Origin: SZUA-35 sp963781035
GTDB lineage: Bacteria > Actinomycetota > Acidimicrobiia > Acidimicrobiales > SZUA-35
Direction: 5' to 3'
Length of the DNA stretch: 64,000 nucleotides
NCBI GenBank assembly: GCA_963781035.1
Contig: CAWAEN010000005.1
Span: 248,001 to 312,000 of the forward strand
The position numbers were made by a program, and so were the translations under genes. The stretch's first letter is position 1; each line of letters opens with the position of its first letter. The notes beneath the pieces are model-generated. The model saw nothing but the letters and a program-made list of their open reading frames with translations. It had not been told where the DNA came from and made no database searches. Positions 16,285 to 26,962 of this stretch are shown piece after piece.

Positions 16285-18138
16285 GTGTCGCTCTTCGATC
16301 TTCGGCCAACCATGAGAGTTGCGGGGGCTGTTTTCGTGGCCACGATCGTGACAGCCGCCGGCCTCGTTGCCACCGCCGTTCCGATCGGGGCGATCGTCGA
16401 TGACGACCCAGCGGCCACGATCGTGGGCGACCCACCGCTGGCGGCTCCCCCTGATGGGGAAGGCCTGCCGGCCGACGCCACGACGTTGTACGACGTCGCC
16501 GGGATCGCTGTCCATCCGTGGACCGGCGAGGTCTACTGGTCTGACACCGACAAACACCGCATTCGCCGACTCGACCGCTTCGGGTTCACCTGGACGGTTG
16601 CCGGTGACGGCACGGCGGGCGTGCGGGGCGACGGCAACGACGCCCGTGAGGCTCGACTCAACCGACCGAGAGGCCTCTCGTTCGACGGGGACGGCAATCT
16701 CTTCATCGCTGACAGCTTCAACCATCGAATCCGCCGGATCGACACGCTCGGGTTCATGTCGACGGTCGCCGGCGGCGGCATCGAGGACATCGCACTCGGC
16801 GCTCCCCTTCTGGCGACGAACGCCGAGTTGTCCTTTCCCTCCGACGTCGATGCGAGCCCCGATGGGTCCTTCTTCGTCATCGCCGACAGCGGCAACCACC
16901 AGGTGCATCGGGTGAACGTCGGCGGGATCATCTTCAGGGTCGCAGGAAGCACTCAGGGCTACAGCGGCGACGGAGGATCGGCCACTGCTGCCCAACTCTC
17001 CTTCCCCGAAGCCGTGTTGATGAGCCCGGACCAGGCCCGGATCTACATCAGTGATCTCGGCAACCTTCGGCTTCGGGCCATCACAGACGACGGCTTGATG
17101 TCGACCGTCGCCGGCAACGGGACGATCGGGACGACCGAAGGGGCTCGCGCCTACGAGACCGGGATCGGAGCGATCCGCGACATTGCGATCGACCATCAGC
17201 AGAACCTCTATCTCACCGACCACACGAGCGATGCCGTTCGCCGCATCGGACTCGACGACCGGGTGAGGACCATCAGTGGTTTGGGCACGGGAGCGTTCGG
17301 GACGGCGGTGTTCCAACAGTATGTGAACCCGTCCGGCGTGACGTTCGATCGGCGAGGCCGGTTGCTGATCGGCGACGAAGACAGCATCGTCCGGATCACC
17401 CCGGCAGTGACCGCCGCACCCCCGGCCAGAGCGAATCCCTATGGCCGACCGGCCGAGGAACAGGTCAGGCGGCTCTATCGCGCCGCGTTCGGTCGAGTCC
17501 CCGAGGCCGGCGGTTTGCGGTTCTGGGTTCGGCGATACCAAGCCGGGTCGTCGATGCGTGAGCTGGCCGAGAACTTCATCGCCTCAGGGGAGTCGATCGC
17601 CATCTACGGCGAGAACCCGACCAACGAAGAGTTCCTGACCATCCTGTACAACAACGTGCTGCGCCGGGGCCCCGACAGCGGAGGTCTGGCGTTCTGGCTG
17701 TCTCGCCTCGAGTCCGGAACCACACGTGCTGCGGTGCTCGAGGCGTTCGCCGACTCGCCGGAGAACATCGAGAACACGGGAACGGCGCCACCGCTCAGCA
17801 CGGTTCGAATGGAAGTTCTCCGGCTCTACCGTGCGGCCTTCGGCCGGGTACCCGATGCCGGAGGGCTCGACTTCTGGGTGGCGCGACGAAACAGCGGCGC
17901 CTCCCGTGAAGACCTCGCCGCGAACTTCATCGCCAGCCCCGAGGCAAGCGGCTACCTCGACACGTCGGAGGACACCCTCTTCATCGAAGCCCTCTACGGA
18001 AATGTGCTTCGACGAAATGCCGACACCGAGGGCTTGCGCTTCTGGGAAGCGGAGCTCAGATCCGGCCGCAGCCGGGCCAGCGTGCTCGTCGAATTCAGCG
18101 AGTCATCGGAGAACAGACACTTGACCGGAACAGCGTGA
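16285..18138 (+). CDS. Secreted NHL beta-propeller protein with four DUF4214-type repeats
   Basis: 617 residues. A signal peptide or membrane anchor covers about residues 12-35. Residues 60-370 hold at least five NHL-like blades (T-V-A-G-D-G-T-A-G-V-R-G-D-G, S-T-V-A-G-G-G, Y-S-G-D-G-G-S-A and similar). Residues 380-617 hold four repeats of the type L-Y-R-A-A-F-G-R-V-P-x-x-G-G-L-x-F-W, in two pairs, the DUF4214 pattern found in exported proteins. The GTG start is supported by a GGAGGG site 7 bases upstream; an ATG at 16312 is possible. It forms an operon with the following lipoprotein. Role probably at the cell surface; substrate unknown. Confidence 0.85.
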   Translation: MSLFDLRPTMRVAGAVFVATIVTAAGLVATAVPIGAIVDDDPAATIVGDPPLAAPPDGEGLPADATTLYDVAGIAVHPWTGEVYWSDTDKHRIRRLDRFGFTWTVAGDGTAGVRGDGNDAREARLNRPRGLSFDGDGNLFIADSFNHRIRRIDTLGFMSTVAGGGIEDIALGAPLLATNAELSFPSDVDASPDGSFFVIADSGNHQVHRVNVGGIIFRVAGSTQGYSGDGGSATAAQLSFPEAVLMSPDQARIYISDLGNLRLRAITDDGLMSTVAGNGTIGTTEGARAYETGIGAIRDIAIDHQQNLYLTDHTSDAVRRIGLDDRVRTISGLGTGAFGTAVFQQYVNPSGVTFDRRGRLLIGDEDSIVRITPAVTAAPPARANPYGRPAEEQVRRLYRAAFGRVPEAGGLRFWVRRYQAGSSMRELAENFIASGESIAIYGENPTNEEFLTILYNNVLRRGPDSGGLAFWLSRLESGTTRAAVLEAFADSPENIENTGTAPPLSTVRMEVLRLYRAAFGRVPDAGGLDFWVARRNSGASREDLAANFIASPEASGYLDTSEDTLFIEALYGNVLRRNADTEGLRFWEAELRSGRSRASVLVEFSESSENRHLTGTA

Positions 18139-18149
18139 GGAGAACCACC

Positions 18150-19283
18150 ATGACGACATTTCTCGATCGAAGCAGGTTCCGGCTCGGACGCCGGATTCTC
18201 ATCGGCTGCGCCGGTGCGTTGCTGGTCGCCGCCTGCGGAGGGGGAGGCGGCGACAGCTCCGATGCCGGAGGTGCAGCTGATCCGGCGGGTTCTGCTTCGG
18301 CCTCCGCGGCGGGCGCAACCTTCGATCAGACGCTCCTACCGACGACACCGGTCGATCCAGGCATCCTCACCGTCGTCGAAGATACGACGGGATCCGGGAA
18401 TGGTGCGTGGGCACTCGAGTCGGTCGTCGACGAGTGTTCGACGATCGACGCGACGACGGTGACATCCATCGTGACCAACGCGGACACTCTCGGCGTGTCG
18501 TACGACTTCGCGGCGGAAACCTTCGGACGGGCCTCGTGCCTGTTCAAATCGGAGACACACGGGATCGAGATCTTCGTGAACCGAGCCGATGCGATCGACG
18601 ACGACCTCATGGAGGAGCTGAACGGATTCGGCGGCGAGGTGTCGACTCGACCAGGCGGAGCTGGAGAAGCTGCGACGCTCTACTTCGAGGACAGCTTCGA
18701 CCTGGTCACGTTCTACGCCGCTCGGGCCGAACGCAACGGCTGGGCGGTGGTCGTGATCAATCATGGTGGCACCGGGGTGCTCGGCGGGGGTGACGAGGAG
18801 GACGATGCCTGGGGAGATCTGGCCCTTGCCGCCCTGGACGGTGTTGCCGACAGCGATCCGCCAGCCGGCGAAACCGAGACGGCGATCCAGGCGGACCCTG
18901 ATCCGTGTGCCGTCTACGACCCGTCGGAACTCGGCGCCGCCCTCGAAACCGAACTGACCGAAACGTTCCACGACGACGACAGGTCGCCCGATTGCACGTG
19001 GAAGAACGGAGATGACACCGTTGAGGTCAGGCTCTCACTCGGTCCGGCCTCGGAGGGCCTGGGCTGGTTCGGCGCCACCGAGGCGACGGGTGACGGCGTC
19101 TATCGGCTCGACTTCGGCAACGGCAGCGTGGTCTTCCGCGATGGTCTGCTGTTCCAGGTCGTGGTCGCAGTTCGAACCGATGCCTACGGGCTCGAACCCT
19201 ACGAGTTCGGTGGGGTCAACGACCGCGACACGCAACCATTGGTCGACGCGCTCGTCGCGAACATCATCGAACGAACATCATGA
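18150..19283 (+). CDS. Secreted lipoprotein, hypothetical
   Basis: 377 residues. The lipobox L-L-V-A-A-C-G-G lies near residue 30 after a basic and hydrophobic signal peptide, so the Cys is probably lipid-modified. After a Gly/Ser/Ala-rich linker come two similar alpha/beta parts, each with conserved Cys residues (D-E-C-S-T-I-D near residue 90; D-P-C-A-V-Y-D near residue 255), reminiscent of DUF3558-like domains. The start has a GAGGAG site and lies 11 bases after the NHL-DUF4214 gene, showing an operon. Function unknown. Confidence 0.75.
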   Translation: MTTFLDRSRFRLGRRILIGCAGALLVAACGGGGGDSSDAGGAADPAGSASASAAGATFDQTLLPTTPVDPGILTVVEDTTGSGNGAWALESVVDECSTIDATTVTSIVTNADTLGVSYDFAAETFGRASCLFKSETHGIEIFVNRADAIDDDLMEELNGFGGEVSTRPGGAGEAATLYFEDSFDLVTFYAARAERNGWAVVVINHGGTGVLGGGDEEDDAWGDLALAALDGVADSDPPAGETETAIQADPDPCAVYDPSELGAALETELTETFHDDDRSPDCTWKNGDDTVEVRLSLGPASEGLGWFGATEATGDGVYRLDFGNGSVVFRDGLLFQVVVAVRTDAYGLEPYEFGGVNDRDTQPLVDALVANIIERTS

Positions 19284-19300
19284 TTCGTTGACGCAGCCCT

Positions 19301-22300
19301 TCACCACACCACCGACCACGTCGTCGGATCGGACATCGACGGTCGATACGAACAGAACCTTCCGGTGACGACTCGGTGGCGCAGGTGATCGCCGAGGCCG
19401 GGGTCGACTTGATCGATGGCGTCGATGGCGCGACCAAGACTGCGCCGGACATTGATCCGTGCGCGTTCGGATGCGTCTCCCATTCGCCGACTCCTGCCCC
19501 CGAGCCCGAAGGCCCTCAGCAGTTCTGACTCGATGGCATCGACTTCGAGTCGCAGCGGCGTGGCCCGTTCGAGGTCCGCTTGGTGCTCGGCTTCGTCGAG
19601 TTCCACTCGAAGCTCTGCCATTCGATCCTGGTAGGCGCGGCGAGCACGATCATCGATGATGACGCCACCGTCTGACGCCGATGGCGCCGTCGAGCCGGCC
19701 GACGCTCCGACGAGATCCAAGACGTGCCACTCTCGGCCGGGATCTGCGACCAACAACGCCAGCTGACCGAGTCCCGTGAGGTCCCGCAACAGATGCCCCG
19801 GTTCACCCTCCGCTCGCACCACCCATCCGCGCGTGGCGCGTTCGAGGCACACGATCCGCTCTGACCGCTGCGGATGCGCGGCCTTCCCATCTGTTCTGGC
19901 GAAACCGGGCAGCGGGAGCCCACCCATCTCCAACTCGGCGACGATTCGGCTCGCCTCTGCTTCCGGCGACGCTGCCTCGCCCTCACGACCAGCAGCGCGT
20001 AGCACGGCTCCGAGAGCCATCAGCGACCGGGCCACCCACGGCCGGGCCCGCATGCGCCGGTGGGTCACGAGGCTGGCTCGGATCGCTCGCTCAGCGCCCT
20101 CGAGATCACCGCACTGGGCTCGCAACAGACCGATGAGCCTGTCGGCACTCCCCAACCACGGCACTGACGAGTTCGCCGGTGTCACGCAGGAACCCTCGAG
20201 CGGCTCCATCAGCAGCAGCAGCCGATCGCATGCCGGTGTGGTCGATGACGACAGCGGCCTCCGCCGCCATGGCCAACGAGATGGGGCGCAGCGGGTCGCT
20301 CGTGTCGTCGTCCAGGAGTTCGAGCGCTCCTTCGACGAGTTCGGCTGCCCGTCGCCCCTGCCCATCTGCTGCGGCCGCGAACGCGAACGCCGATCTGAGC
20401 GAGGCATCGGCCACAACAGAGAGGAGCGGCTCGTACTGAGCGAGGGTGGACGACAGTCCGCCTTGATCGAGCGCGAAAATGGCCCGAACGAACTCGAGTG
20501 ACGGCGCATCACGTCCGACGTAGGAGAGTTCCTTGGTTGCGGCATCGAGTATGTCGGCGGCATCGATGTACCGCCCCTCGATCGTCGCGAGTCCGGCCTG
20601 GCCGAGCGCCTGGTGTTCACGGAGGGCCGTCGTGGCTGCCGTGTCGAAGGACGCAATCGTCGAGAGGGCAAGCGATCGGTCACCGCCCGCCATCGCATCG
20701 GTCAACAACATGCGAAGTGAGCGCCCGATCAACTCGACATCGCCAGCTTCCCGTGAGGCCGCAACCGCCGCCTTCGATGCCTGCGTTCGACGACTGAACG
20801 AGCCGGGGACAGCCATGAGCGCCCGACGCAACGCGAGATGTGCCTCACCCCGTGCAAGTGGGTCAACGTCGACCGGAAGCGCATCGACTGCTCGCTGTGC
20901 TTCCTCGGCGTGCCGCTCGAAGAGGCCTCCGATCTCGCCTGCCACCACGGACGCAGCGGCGACGATCGACTGCGAGATCGGATCGGGTTCGCCACCGAGC
21001 AGCACACGAGCTGTCCGCACGAGCGTTGCCGGGTCGAGGACGGACGGATTGGGTTCCTCACGCCACCGGAGCCGACTCATCTCGCGGACGAGGAGTTGCC
21101 GACTCGTGAGCGACACCTGATGCGGTCCATTGCTTGCCGGAAGACTCTCGATGATGGCTCGCAGACCGGCACCGATCTCGCCGTCCATGCTGAGTGCCCG
21201 TGCGCGGTAGGCGCCACTTGCCGCCCGATCGTCGAGGTCGTCCAGCTGTTCCAGAACGGCCCCGGCGTGGGAGAAGTGGGAAACAGCGTCAGACCACACC
21301 GCCAGATCCATCGCGAGATGCCCGGCCCGCAGGGCTGTGTCTGCCGCCAATCGTCCCTGACCGGCGAGTGCCGCCCTCGACCAGTGCACTGCGGCGAGGG
21401 ACGTCGAACCACCGAGTTGCTCGATGGCATGGGCAGCGGCAGCGTGCAGACGGCTGCGGCGATCATCGCCGAGTTCCTCGTAGACGACCTCACGAAGGAG
21501 TGGGTGCCGGAATCCGATGTCATCACCGTCGACAACGATGGTGCGGTCGCTGACGAGCGTGGTCGGCCAGTGAGCGGGGCCGACCATGAGCCGCAGAGTC
21601 GACCGGGCAGAGCTCGTTCCCAACACGCTCAACGCCTCCGCGACCGGCCGGACCGAAGGATCGAGCTCACCGATCGAGGCCGAGATCAACGACAACAACT
21701 CCGGGGTCACGTCCGGGCCGTCACCGTCCGTCTCGAGAATCCGTCGGATGAACAGTGGATTGCCGCCGGTGAGGTGGACGAGCTCCTCGGCCCGCTCGCT
21801 GGTCAGGTCGACCTCGACCGCTTCAGCCAGCTGCAGAACGCCGGCTCCGTCGATGCCGCTGAGCACGATTCGGGGAACACTCGACTCGCTGAAGCGGTCG
21901 GTTCCGCTCCGGACCGAAGCCACAACGATCCATGGCGCAGAACGTGGTCGACGACCGATCTGCTCGAACAGATCGATGGTCGCCGGCGACGCATCATGGA
22001 GATCGTCGAGCACGAGCAGCGTCGGGCGGTCCGTGCCCGTCGACTCGAGCCAATGCCATGTGGTCTGGAAGACCTCCAGGCCGTCGGCGCCGGGGAAACC
22101 CGGCGGTAGTGCGCGGTCGACCTCGCCGATGGCCGATCGCCATTCCCACAGCGGCGTACCGCCGAGCGCACGGTTGCATTGACACCAACCGACGTTGCCG
22201 CCCGCACCCGACACCGCCCTCGCCAGAAGATGCAGCACATGGGTCTTGCCCATACCGGCATCGCCGACGACGAGAAGCGCGCCCTGGCCGATGTTCATGT

Positions 22301-22361
22301 CGCTGAGCCGCACCAGTAGGCGGTTGACGACGTCGAGGTCGCGCTCGGGCTCGCCCATCAT
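19301..22361 (-). CDS. Large AAA/STAND-type ATPase with TPR-like region, one frameshift
   Basis: About 1020 residues. N-terminal Walker A V-V-G-D-A-G-M-G-K-T-H near residue 35, Walker B T-L-L-V-L-D-D-L-H-D near residue 115, as in AAA-16/LAL-type regulators. A long helical region like TPR repeats follows. The C-terminal 160 residues have a charged coiled-coil (Y-Q-D-R-M-A-E-L-R-V-E-L-D-E-A-E) and an R-I-N-V-R-R-S-L-G-R-A-I motif ending G-R-F-C-S-Y-R-P, typical of related actinobacterial ATPases. A single extra G in a GGGG run near 20153 breaks the frame. ATG 22361 fits a TACGGT box 7 bases upstream. Confidence 0.8.
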
Positions 22362-22421
22362 CCGCCGAACCGTAGGCCGAGACGGCATCGACCAACTGAA
22401 TCGGGCACCGGATCGATAGGG

Positions 22422-23575
22422 CTACAAGCCGAGCTGGCGGCTGGCGAGATCGCGCATGATCTCCTCTGAGCCGCCGCCGATCGCTTGGACCCGGACCTCG
22501 CGGTACAGACGCTCGACGGTGTCGCCTCGCAGATAGCTGGCCCCGCCGAGGATCTGGGCTGCCTCCCGTGCGCAGAACTCGAAGGTCATGGTTGCATCGA
22601 CCTTGGCCTCGGCGATCTCCACCACGGGGTCATCGCCCTGGTTGAGCCGCCACGCCAGCAACTCGAGCCACGCCTGGCAGGCGTTGATCCGCCGATCCAT
22701 CTCGACGAGCTTGTGCCGGATCACCTGGTGGTCGGCGAGACGTTTTCCGAACGTCTCGACGTTCCCTCGCCCACGCCAGGGCTTCCTCGTAGCAGACACG
22801 GGCGAACATGACGGACTGGGCCGCCAGGTCGATCCGCTCGGGATTGAAGTTGTTCACGATCATCGAGAAACCTGCGCCCTCCTCTCCGAGGAGGTTCTCG
22901 ACCGGGACCCGAACGTCGTCGAAGTACAGCGTTGCGGTGTCGGATGCCAGCCAGCCCATCTTGTCGAGCTTCGTGCGGCCGAGACCCTCGGCATCACCAT
23001 CGATCACCATCATCGACAGGCCCGCAGGGCCTTCAGGGCCCGTGCGCACCGCGGTGGTGAAGAAGTCGGCACGCATGCCGGATGTGATGAAGGTCTTCGA
23101 GCCGTTGACGACGTAGTGGTCGCCATCGAGCTTTGCCGTTGTCGTGATTCGGGCAACGTCAGAACCTCCTGACGGCTCGGTGATGGCCAGCGCCGCGATC
23201 GCCTCGCCGCTCATGCACGGAGTCAGCACCTTGGCCTTCGTGACGTCTGAGCCGAACTTCTGCACCGGAGGCAGCCCGATGTAGTTCGACAGGAGCGCAG
23301 CAACCGTCCCGCCCGAACCTGACCGCGAGACCTCCTGCATCAGGACCATACGCATCAATGCATCGCGCTGGCCGTGGCCCCCGTACTCGGCTTCGAACCC
23401 ATCACCGAAGAACCCGATCGACCCCGGCCTTCATGTAGAGCTCGCGGGGCACCTCGCCGGCGAGATCCCACTCGTGGGCAAACGGCGTGATCTCCTTCTC
23501 GGTGAACTGGCGAACCGCCGCCCGGAACGCCTCGTGGTCCTCGTTGTAGAACGGTGTCGAGATCTGGTTGGCCAT
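22422..23575 (-). CDS. Acyl-CoA dehydrogenase, two frameshifts
   Basis: About 384 residues. Start M-A-N-Q-I-S-T-P-F-Y-N-E-D-H, then I-T-P-F-A-H-E-W; the central part has A-L-A-I-T-E-P-S-G-G-S-D-V-A, F-I-T-S-G-M-R-A-D, then near the end A-A-Q-I-L-G-G-A-S-Y and E-I-M-R-D-L-A. It oxidises an acyl-CoA with FAD. Single-base frameshifts near 23430 and near 22775 break it; conserved text continues across both. A TAGTCT box lies 6 bases upstream of ATG 23575. It follows the eIF2B-like gene on the same strand. Confidence 0.85.
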
Positions 23576-23591
23576 CGCCGCAGACTAGACC

Positions 23592-24362
23592 TCACCGAAC
23601 GGGTCGTAGAAGCTCCGGCAGGACGGGGCAGTCGATCCCCGGCCCGAACGTGCGAGTGAACATCGAACGGCCCACGATCTCGAACGATTCGCAGTACGCC
23701 GGGAGATCCGGCTCGGCGACGCGCTGCACGATCTCTTGCCAGTACTGCTCGGGCAGCTCACGTCCCACACCGGCCACCATCCACGCCGGCGTCGCCGATG
23801 CCTTGGCCACCGCCGCGAGACTGAACCCACCGATGTCGGTGAGACCCGCCGTCTCGCCGAGCGCCCCGACCTCGACGATGGCGACGTCGGCCTCGGCCAC
23901 CGCCCCGGCCAGGTGTGCGGGATCGACTGTCTCTGCATCGACGTCGTGACGATCCAGCCGACGAACTGCGCTGTGACCCTGCCCCTCGACGTCGATGACC
24001 AGAACGTGGAGGTCCGGCCGGTCGATGAGAGCGTGGAGCGTGAGGTCGGGCCATCCCGAGATCACGACGGTCGCTCCGTCGGCGAGTGCATCGTCGAGCT
24101 GGCGCACCGTGGGATCGTCGTGCAGATCAGCCACAACTCGACGGGCCGCGCGACGGGCGTCGCTCTCGATGAGCAGGTGGCTGCACATCCACCAGACGGG
24201 GCCGACAGCGGCCTGCCTGGCAAGCAGACTCTTCGCCCCGGTGAGGAGGGCATGGGGGTCGTCGGCGAACACGGCGAGCGCTCCAGCGGCCTCGCTGGTC
24301 AGCAGACTTGCGTCGGCCCCGGTCGCTCGTGCGACGTAGCGAAGATGCTCGATCGGATGCAC
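23592..24362 (-). CDS. eIF2B-like (IF-2B/MtnA superfamily) protein
   Basis: 256 residues. An N-terminal helical part contains G-A-K-S-L-L-A-R-Q, followed by a Rossmann-like part with I-V-E-V-G-A-L-G-E-T-A-G-L-T-D-I-G and A-A-V-A-K-A-S-A-T-P-A-W-M-V-A-G-V-G. This pattern fits the initiation-factor-2B-alpha/beta/delta family, which includes sugar-phosphate isomerases in bacteria. The assignment is by pattern only. The protein ends 16 bases before the acyl-CoA dehydrogenase start. A TAGGGT box lies 10 bases upstream of the ATG. Divergent from the thioredoxin-like gene at 24448. Confidence 0.5.
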   Translation of the reverse strand: MHPIEHLRYVARATGADASLLTSEAAGALAVFADDPHALLTGAKSLLARQAAVGPVWWMCSHLLIESDARRAARRVVADLHDDPTVRQLDDALADGATVVISGWPDLTLHALIDRPDLHVLVIDVEGQGHSAVRRLDRHDVDAETVDPAHLAGAVAEADVAIVEVGALGETAGLTDIGGFSLAAVAKASATPAWMVAGVGRELPEQYWQEIVQRVAEPDLPAYCESFEIVGRSMFTRTFGPGIDCPVLPELLRPVR

Positions 24363-24447
24363 CCCCTGACCCTAGCCACGCTGCCGCCGGCAAGAAGGTC
24401 CGGGGGAAGTTCGGAGTCCGACCGCCAGTGCGCTAGTCTCGCACGCC

Positions 24448-24930
24448 GTGGCTGAAGCACCCAGCGACCTGACCCTCGACTCTGTCCGAGGCGACGGCTA
24501 CCGACTCCGAGACTGGTTGACGTCGTTTCCATTGTTGATGGTTGCGCTCGACCCGTACACGCACGAAAGCGCGTGGATTCTCGAGACCGCGGGAAAGATC
24601 CTTCGCCACTATCAACCGGCCGACATCCGGGTGTGCTGGCTCGTCACCGCAGACGACGACGGCTGCCGTCAGTTCCTCGGACCGTGGGAGGAAGAGTTCC
24701 TGACGTTCGCCGATCCCGACCGGACGGCGGTCACTGCCCTGGGTCTCGAACGACTCCCGTCGTTCGTCCACGTCCGTTCCGACGGGTTGCTCCAGACCGC
24801 CAATGGCTGGGATCCGACCGCATGGCGGGGCATCGCCGAGAGCATCTCGCCGATCCTTCGCTGGAGCAGGCCGATGATCCCCGGGCCTGGCGATCCCGTG
24901 CCGTACGCCGGCACCCCCGTCGCCGGCTGA
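24448..24930 (+). CDS. Thioredoxin-fold-like hypothetical protein without active-site Cys
   Basis: 160 residues. The order of segments (F-P-L-L-M-V-A-L-D, I-L-E-T-A-G-K-I-L, I-R-V-C-W-L-V-T-A-D-D, then R-L-P-S-F-V-H-V-R-S-D-G) matches a thioredoxin-like fold with the cis-Pro loop L-P-S-F, but C-x-x-C is absent; H-E-S-A takes its place. It is therefore unlikely to be a thiol oxidoreductase. A TAGTCT box 8 bases before GTG 24448 supports the start. It is followed 12 bases later by malonyl-CoA decarboxylase in the same frame, with TGA between; this is not a selenocysteine case. Confidence 0.65.
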   Translation: MAEAPSDLTLDSVRGDGYRLRDWLTSFPLLMVALDPYTHESAWILETAGKILRHYQPADIRVCWLVTADDDGCRQFLGPWEEEFLTFADPDRTAVTALGLERLPSFVHVRSDGLLQTANGWDPTAWRGIAESISPILRWSRPMIPGPGDPVPYAGTPVAG

Positions 24931-24942
24931 ACACGCTTTCTC

Positions 24943-26231
24943 ATGGTCGCCGACCGCATCGAACGGATGGTTCGACAGGTACGCACCTGGAGATCGGCCG
25001 GCCAACAAGACGATCTGGTCCTCGACCCCGCCCTCGGCGACGAACGGGCGCTCAGACGAACCATCGACGACTGCCTCGCGACACGCGGTGGTGAGGTCGC
25101 AGCCCGAAAGCGGGCCAAACAGATCGGCACGAGTTTCCTCACCCTCGACACAAACGGGCGACGACGCTTCTTCGAGATCCTGGCCGAGGACTACAACTAC
25201 GACGATCTCGCCATCGACCTCGCAGCGGCCGAGCTGGCAGCGGCCGGGTCGGCCGCGGAGCGAAACGTCGCCATTCGCGGGCTTCGCGCCGCCACGCAGC
25301 CGCGCTACGAGCTGCTGCTCGAGCGCTTCGTCTCGTTCGACCGCGGACTGCCGTTCATGATCGACCTCCGCGAGGAGCTGCTCGAGAATCGTCGCTCGAG
25401 TCCCGCGCTCGAGTCGCTCGATCAGGACCTTCGCCGCATGCTCGAGCGCTGGTTCGACGTAGGACTGCTCGAGCTGGAACGGCTCACATGGGACACCCCG
25501 GCGGCTCTGCTCGAGAAGCTGATCGAGAACGAGGCCGTCCACGCCATCGAGTCATGGGACGACCTACGAGGCCGGCTCGGACCCGGCAGGCGGTGTTATG
25601 CCTTCCTCCACCCCGGCATGCCGAACGACCCCCTGATCTTCGTCGAGGTCGCACTCGATCGGGGAATCCCCAACAGCGTCAGGAGCATCCTCGATCACCA
25701 GGCCCAACGTCTCGACGCAACCGATGCCGACACGGCCGTCTTCTACTCCATCTCGAACTGCCACCGTGGACTGGTCGGAGTCTCTCTCGGCGATTTCCTG
25801 ATCAAGCGAGTGGTCGAGCAGTTGTCTGCGGAACTGCCGAACCTCAAACACTTCGTCACGCTGTCGCCGCTCCCCGGATTCCGAGCCTGGGCCGTCGAAC
25901 AGCCGGATTGTCCTCCGATTCCCGATGCCCCGACCGAGAGCGCTGATGCGCGAGGCATTCCTGCGACTGGCCGCCCGCTACCTCGCTCTGGAGCAACGAC
26001 GAGGGCCGGGCGCTCGACCCTGTCGCCCACTTCCATCTGTCCAACGGGGCCCGGATCGATCGCCTGCACTGGTGGGCAAACCCGACCGAGACGGGCTGGG
26101 AACGCGGCGTCGGCATGATGGTCAACTACTACTACGAACCTCGGGCGATCGAGTCCAACCGGGACCGCTACGTCCAGAGCGGCGAGATCCCCGTCTCCGA
26201 TGCCATCAAGCGACTGTCAGAGCATGGCTGA
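24943..26231 (+). CDS. Malonyl-CoA decarboxylase, two frameshifts
   Basis: About 429 residues. Visible: a helical N-terminal domain, then the catalytic domain with C-Y-A-F-L-H-P-G-M-P-N-D-P-L-I-F, S-I-S-N-C-H-R-G-L-V-G-V-S-L-G-D-F-L-I-K, L-S-P-L-P-G-F-R and, near the end, H-F-H-L-S-N-G-A-R. The enzyme converts malonyl-CoA to acetyl-CoA and CO2. Two single-base frameshifts near 25930 and near 25985 separate three conserved pieces. The stop overlaps the next gene start by 8 bases (ATG 26224). Confidence 0.9.
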
Positions 26232-26625
26232 TCACCACGACCCTGCCGCATTGTCCGAGGCAACTCGCAATTTCCTGACCGAGCGGCATCTGGCCACGCT
26301 CTCGCTGCGTCGGGCCGACGGCCGCCCCCACGTGACCCCCGTCGGCTTCACGTACGACGAGCAGCAGCAACTGGTGCGGGTCATCACCTGGACCGATTCC
26401 TGGAAGACCAGACACGTCGAGCGCGACCCCGATCACGTCGCCGCGATCTGTCAGGTCGACGGCGGCCGCTGGCTGACGCTCTACGGCCGCGCCGAGGCGA
26501 GCACCGATCCGGCTCGGACTGCCGAAGGAGTTCGGCGATACGCCGAGCGTTACCGCCAACCCAAGGACCGTTCGGACCGTGTCGTCATCGAGATCGCCAT
26601 CACCGAGATCGTCGGTCGAGCCTGA
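26224..26625 (+). CDS. PPOX-class F420-dependent/pyridoxamine-oxidase-like protein
   Basis: 133 residues with the split-barrel FMN/F420-binding fold: F-L-T-E-R-H-L-A-T-L-S-L-R-R-A-D-G-R-P-H near the N-terminus, V-T-P-V-G-F-T-Y, and V-D-G-G-R-W-L-T-L-Y-G-R-A-E in the middle. Family members use F420H2, FMN or heme, so the substrate is not known. ATG 26224 overlaps the end of malonyl-CoA decarboxylase, so the two are translationally coupled. Confidence 0.85.
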   Translation: MADHHDPAALSEATRNFLTERHLATLSLRRADGRPHVTPVGFTYDEQQQLVRVITWTDSWKTRHVERDPDHVAAICQVDGGRWLTLYGRAEASTDPARTAEGVRRYAERYRQPKDRSDRVVIEIAITEIVGRA

Positions 26626-26719
26626 GCCCTCCCGCTCAGGCCCATGGGCCGAATGCATCATCTGGGCTGATCTTCCCGGCCTCATCGACTCATGTCAGCT
26701 GATGATCTACCGTTCATGT

Positions 26720-26753
26720 CGCTATCGCTCAACGGCGAGAGATAGCGAAGGAG
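26720..26753 (+). promoter_or_regulatory. Hairpin next to the ribosome site of the small gene
   Basis: CGCTATC (26720-26726) pairs with GATAGCG (26741-26747), with further CTC/GAG pairing inside. The AAGGAG ribosome site (26748-26753) begins immediately after the 3' arm, 9 bases before ATG 26763. Such a hairpin could affect initiation, but it could also be a chance or an operator. Confidence 0.4.
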
Positions 26754-26762
26754 CGAGACATC

Positions 26763-26942
26763 ATGCAGAGCCTCACCGACGTTTCCCGATTGACGGGCCG
26801 GTACTCGACCATCACGACCACCTCAGGTGTCGTCGGCGGGACCATCCTGGCGGCAGGCAAGAACGGGATGTCCGTCTCGGTCAACGCCACCGTGCAGAGG
26901 TTCTCTCCGCATGAAGTGGTGAGCGTCACCCCTCGAGGCTGA
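26763..26942 (+). CDS. Small hypothetical protein, 59 residues
   Basis: Strong AAGGAG site 9 bases upstream of the ATG. The protein begins M-Q-S-L-T-D-V-S-R-L-T-G-R-Y and contains G-V-V-G-G-T-I-L-A-A-G and a V-S-V-N-A-T-V-Q-R-F-S segment. No signal peptide, membrane helix or known motif is clear. It is isolated between the PPOX and VOC genes. Function unknown; the clean ribosome site is the main support. Confidence 0.55.
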   Translation: MQSLTDVSRLTGRYSTITTTSGVVGGTILAAGKNGMSVSVNATVQRFSPHEVVSVTPRG

Positions 26943-26962
26943 TTCTGGGGCATGCTCGGACG

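Noticed and set aside
24928..24942. TGA between the thioredoxin-like protein and malonyl-CoA decarboxylase, in the same frame
   Set aside because: The decarboxylase has its own start and full N-terminus; there is no Cys-type motif on either side, so it is an ordinary stop.
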